64,000 nt of DNA from Lepas anatifera (lineage: Eukaryota; Arthropoda; Thecostraca; Lepadidae), in assembly GCA_034440635.1 (NCBI GenBank), contig JAOTON010000772.1, forward strand, positions 348,001-412,000. Reading direction: 5' to 3'. Positions 59,910-64,000 of this stretch are shown here, piece after piece; the stretch's first letter is position 1; the number at the start of each line of letters is the position of its first letter. Below the pieces are notes generated by a model. The model did no database searches. It was not told where the DNA came from and saw only the letters and a list, made by a program, of their open reading frames with translations. The position numbers and the translations under genes were made by a program.

Positions 59910-61860
59910 GTGTGGCTTATTCATGGAAGGAAGAGCTGAAAGCTTGCCCAAGGATTAGCCTGTTAAGTAACCGCATCAGAAATTCCGATAACCGTATGAT
60001 AATCCAGGAGCTTTGATGATGGTCAAAGCGTATCCCCCGGCAGACTTTACGGACCTGCAGAGCCATGTCAGACCCAGCACAGTTTTAAGGGACCTGAATC
60101 GCTATTTGAACGTATTTTGTGCAAAATCCGCACGTTGTAGAACCATGGGTGACTTAAATGCTTAACGTCACTGAAGGCAATTCCATACCACGCTTACTGC
60201 ACTCTGCGGTTAAAATGGTCTAAACTTTCGAATGCGGAATGCTTCCAGAGACCTGGCGATGATTACAGATTTCTAAGCTCAGTAGCTCACGCAAGGTCAT
60301 GGCTCGATCACTGTTTTTAAAGTCCTCGACTACATTCTGCTACCCATGCTGAGTCTATGATTTATATTAACTGTGATAGCCGCATACCATTGGTGGTATA
60401 TTTTCCTGTAAAGCTGGTTGAAGCTGCAGTATCACCGGTATGATTATGTAACTGTTGCACCGACATGACCTTGTTGGAGACTAGCAAATACCATTTGCAA
60501 GCTACAATCGTGGACTAGATTGTATCATCCACAACCATCGATAAATGTTTAATTATTCGCATTTCACTTCGGTCGATTCAGCTAAACTGCAAACACTATA
60601 TTTGTCCAACAATCAGGACCACCTGGCCAGCGCCATCCAAACAGCTGTCCTGGTTGTAGCCTGAAAGTGAATGCCGTGCATTTATAGATTTTCCTTACAT
60701 GCGATGCGGCTTCGTTCAACAATGAGTCATTGCTGCAGAAAAATGAAGGAGCGAATTTGTTGGATCTAGAGCTCGCTCTTCGTTAGAATACACCAAATAT
60801 AATGCGTATATATAAAAAACTACCATCAACAAATCTAAAAGCATAGCAAAAACCCAAGAAATAAGATCATAATAAGAAAATGATCATTGGGCACTTCATT
60901 CGAAATTAGAATATTAAAAACGCAAAATCACCGGCTTGTAAACCCATTTTAAACACTGTATAACTAACCACAGTTCGCTGGCGATTCCGGGATTACTTGT
61001 CCCAATCTTCAGAAACCAATGTCTGAGATAGGACGGACCGCCCAATCCGACCAGTGTAAGCAATGACAAATTTCATTAACTTCTATGACCTGACAACTCA
61101 GCACAACAATCTAACGAGATCAATCACCTGTCATCCCTGGAATACGGTAAAACAAGGCTCCCATATAAATTTTTCCACCTCCTGAGGCCTGGGAGGCGGC
61201 AAGATTTCACTTAGCCCTTGGCTCTCGGGAGGCAACTCGACCTAATCGCACCGGATTACGCGTGTTCATCTTTACCGTAGACAAGTATAAACTTTCTTCG
61301 TGCAAACGCAATGTGAAAAATCATGTCAGGTAGTGAGCCCTCGCCCCAGTAGGGGAGGAAGGGGGCTTGAGCAGACCCCCCCTCCATCGGGTGTTTCCGA
61401 CGGCAGCAGAAAAGCGTCCAGCACCACCATGTCTTCCAAAAATGACGAAGATAAAAGCAAAACCAAAGGGAAAACCACTTCTCACCCAGCACCCACACAT
61501 ACATAATCGGCCTAACAAGTTAATAAGATGAATTTATCAAAGGTTCACTGACACCATAACAACAAGATGGCTGAGAACCCGGATTGGGGAGTTTCTAATG
61601 CCTCTCGGGTCACCACAATCCAAAGCAGCTGCAGCGACCGGAGAGCGGGAGGAGGAGAAGGTTTAGGGCACGTCAGCGGCTAAGACTATATGTGACAGCG
61701 CCCGGAGCAAACAAGGGCAGGCTGAATACTGCCGGTCCCTGCTCGACATCAACGTTAAAGGGAGTGTCCCTTGTAATGGGTTTCGAGCTGAGATAGGTAC
61801 CAGTTTTGTAGAGCGTGTGGAGAGACCACCACAGGTATGTATAATTCATTCCAAAGCTCT
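59910..61860. other. Upstream PGM2 region, nothing recognised
   Basis: Searched on the minus strand for the missing PGM2 metal-loop block (DPDADR) and catalytic-serine block; neither was seen. Short open frames only. Confidence 0.45.
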
Positions 61861-61869
61861 CTCAATTAA

Positions 61870-62897
61870 CCCTCGCCCCACCGGGGGGGCCATCGATGGC
61901 CCCTCCCAAAGGTTTTTCCGGGATAGTAGAAAAACGACGAGGCGCAGCACTGCGGTTGAGGGCTCTACCTCTTACTGCATCATTTTCCCACCATCCCTGA
62001 AATTTTTATTCCGGGTCACCCAAGGTCAGGTCACCAGGCGAGGTCAACCAAGGTCATCTCACTTCAACTTTAGAGCTCTGTAAGAGCTACATTTCGAAGT
62101 CCATCGATTTGAAACTTGCTACACTTCATGGCTCCTCCAGGGTCTACAAGGTGTATATCCGGGATTTTTCGATTTCGTGACCTGAGGTCATGTCACAAGG
62201 TGACCTCTCCCAATGACAAAGCATGGGGAAAAACTGTCTTGTGATCTAAAAGTCACAAAAACAATTGAACATGCTCGTCTTCGTCAGAAAGGCGTTCTTG
62301 GACACCCTTTCACGGATTCCAGGGGCCATATTTGCCCTTTGACCTCTCCAAGGTCATCCAAGGTCACCAGGGGTCAAAAACAGTATTTTGACAATAAATT
62401 TTGACCTATATAAGCTAGAGCGCTGAATCAAACACCATCGTGTATGTGTCTCGTCACTGGCTTTCGTTTAATATACGGCAAGGTCACTTTCTGACCTTTC
62501 GTGACCTCAGGTCATCTTCGGTCACGAGGTGACCTCTGAAGGTCAAACCACTGGCGGGAGGCCATTACGTTCAACATAGCAGGAAAAGGTCTGACATTTT
62601 CCTATCCAATGTACATTACCACATCTCAATAGCTCTAATGGTACAAAAGTTATGCCCAGTCTGCTTAAGCATTGCATATTTGAGTGAAAATAGCCGATCT
62701 TGACCTAATTTGACCTCTGGAGGTCAAACCATCGACCTAAGCGCTAAAACATGTGAAGTAATTTCTTACTGAATTCACGCGAGCTTTCTAATTCACTTTG
62801 CAGATTTGAGCTAACGCCCATACTTTCGGAGTTAGAGGGGGGCCATCGATGCCCCCGGTGGGGCGAAGATGGCGCCGGACCCCCGGTGGGGCGCTGG
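61870..62897 (+). mobile_element. Family A TTAA element, uninterrupted (1,028 bp)
   Basis: TTAA at 61,866-61,869 and 62,898-62,901 encloses 1,028 bp starting CCCTCGCCCCACCGGGGGGG and ending with the inverted version CCCCCGGTGGGGCGCTGG. At least fifteen AGGTCA/TGACCT hexamers are visible, among them AGGTCAACCAAGGTCA and AGGTCATCCAAGGTCA (direct repeats with 4-bp spacers, DR4) and TGACCTCAGGTCA (everted, 1-bp spacer). The site that holds B in the other copy is an undisturbed GCTTAAGC here at about 62,665. No protein is encoded. Confidence 0.88.
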
Positions 62898-62901
62898 TTA
62901 A

Positions 62902-64000
62902 ATTTCCACGCACTTTAAAGCTCGAAATAAACAACCCTATTGCTCCATAGGCCCACATTCAAACGATGTTGGGACTCATTAAATCTTACAATACATGTCA
63001 GATCATATACACTACCAAATGGCATGGTTTTCACCTCGTTACATGCTGCAAGCAGACAGCTCAGCTTGGCTTTGTATTAAAAAGATCTCCTATTTTTGTG
63101 TGTGCCGCTTCCAAATGCCGTACTTTGGAGGGGTACTAAAACAGTGAGGGGACTAAAATAAGTTTGACCGGACATAGACGCGACATCAGAGACCACAATC
63201 AAATGAATGGATTAGTTCTACAAATAGATAAGTGTGACTACCTCCCGAAATGGAAAGAGCGTAAGGTTGTAGAACATAGAAAGTCAAAACCATACGAAAT
63301 GCTTTGGAAATGGCACACATAAATAAATATTTGAATACAAGACCATGTTTTTTTAAGAGCTACAGCGGCAGCGGAGGTTTCCCGCTGATAGACTTCTTGT
63401 TTTTGCACCGATGTGGATTTTGAAAAAAGGAATAGGCGAAAATTTCGGATCAGAATTGCGATTGTTAATAGCATGGTTTGATGTTTGATCGCTTAAAGTA
63501 TTCTCAGATGTCTCATGTCAACATAGCTTCTGGTATTGGTTTAGCCACCGAAGAACAGTCTCTTACCTTGAAACGTTTGGCTATTTTAACTATAATAATT
63601 AATCTTTAATATAAATTCAAACTTCACATTCTGTTTGGCTGTTTGTGGGCCAGCAATTTCTTAGTGTCACTGCTCCACATAAAACCAAGCGAAATTGCAG
63701 TCCATCTTTTATCTCAAAACGTGTACATGGAACCATAGATAGCATTATACCAATAACGTTAATAATGTTAATACTGGCATAATGGTATCTCTGATCAAAC
63801 ATATCACGAAATTCGGTATTTCGCGAACTACCAAAGGCGTCCATGAATTTCCTGAACAGCCAGTGAGTTTGAAAAATTTCTAGGGAGTTCACTAAATCCT
63901 TGCCTGATCATGGAGTTTGCAACCACCCTGGCTTCGGTGGTCAGGGAGTTAGGCAATTCCCAGCTCAGTATCAGAGATTTCGCGGATTTCCTGACGTGAA
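62902..64000. other. Right edge, nothing recognised
   Basis: AT-rich unique sequence after the family A element. The minus-strand frames of 78 and 91 codons have no recognisable domains. Confidence 0.45.

Overview
The window is eukaryotic, very probably from an invertebrate animal. Coding sequence is confined to short exons with GT/AG borders separated by kilobase-scale introns. Between them lies a dense layer of DNA transposons and their non-autonomous derivatives, microsatellites, minisatellites, a LINE fragment and tRNA-like SINE heads. No bacterial operon, rRNA gene, intact tRNA or CRISPR array is visible. The species cannot be named from the sequence alone.

The one confidently recognised host gene is on the minus strand. 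Three exons of a phosphoglucomutase-2 / phosphopentomutase gene (PGM2 or PGM2L1 type) lie at 55,865-55,688, 51,011-50,788 and 11,985-11,880. Their splice phases join correctly, including a codon split AC|G across an intron of about 38.8 kb. Exons for the catalytic serine and metal loop (upstream, to the right) and for the C-terminal phosphate-binding loop (downstream, to the left) were not found and probably lie outside the window. Almost everything between 12 kb and 50.8 kb is therefore one giant intron. A decayed plus-strand gene fragment (45.5-46.4 kb) sits inside it, with a PB1-like N-terminal region and a SAMD3-like C-terminal region.

The mobile layer falls into recognisable families. 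(1) TTAA-flanked elements A (1,028 bp), B (about 0.87-0.91 kb) and C share a terminal motif of the type TTAA-C-x-C-x-CGC-CACTGG-GGGG and are packed with AGGTCA/TGACCT hexamers: A at 5.7-7.6 and 61.9-62.9 kb; B at 5.9, 10.2, 20.7, 30.4, 41.9 and 53.0 kb; C at 2.7, 43.3 and 49.3 kb. (2) hAT-like MITEs have 8-bp target duplications: D at 49.9 and 56.0 kb; E at 5.1, 15.3, 18.3, 24.6, 38.0 and 39.3 kb; F at 7.9 and 57.8 kb; and CAGTGG-ended elements. (3) A second TTAA family, G, begins AGGGAAYGTGSCACC (29.4, 32.3, 36.2 and 59.5 kb). (4) A 1,321-bp mariner-like element with perfect 25-bp inverted repeats and a frameshifted transposase lies at 53.1-54.4 kb. (5) Two large palindromes (12.8-14.1 and 31.0-33.8 kb) carry a transposon-protein remnant in each arm.

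The elements nest, so insertion order can be read: B is inside A (the second A copy is the empty site), mariner is inside B, D is inside C, a hAT-like element is inside the palindrome transposase before it was inverted, and G sits at the palindrome centre. The most unusual signal is this repeated broadcast of AGGTCA arrays, matching nuclear-receptor half-sites in direct, everted and extended TCAAGGTCA forms, by TTAA transposons. A compound CACG/CA microsatellite of about 450 bp abuts a perfect 169-bp tandem duplication, and a 50-bp minisatellite lies at 28.4-28.7 kb.
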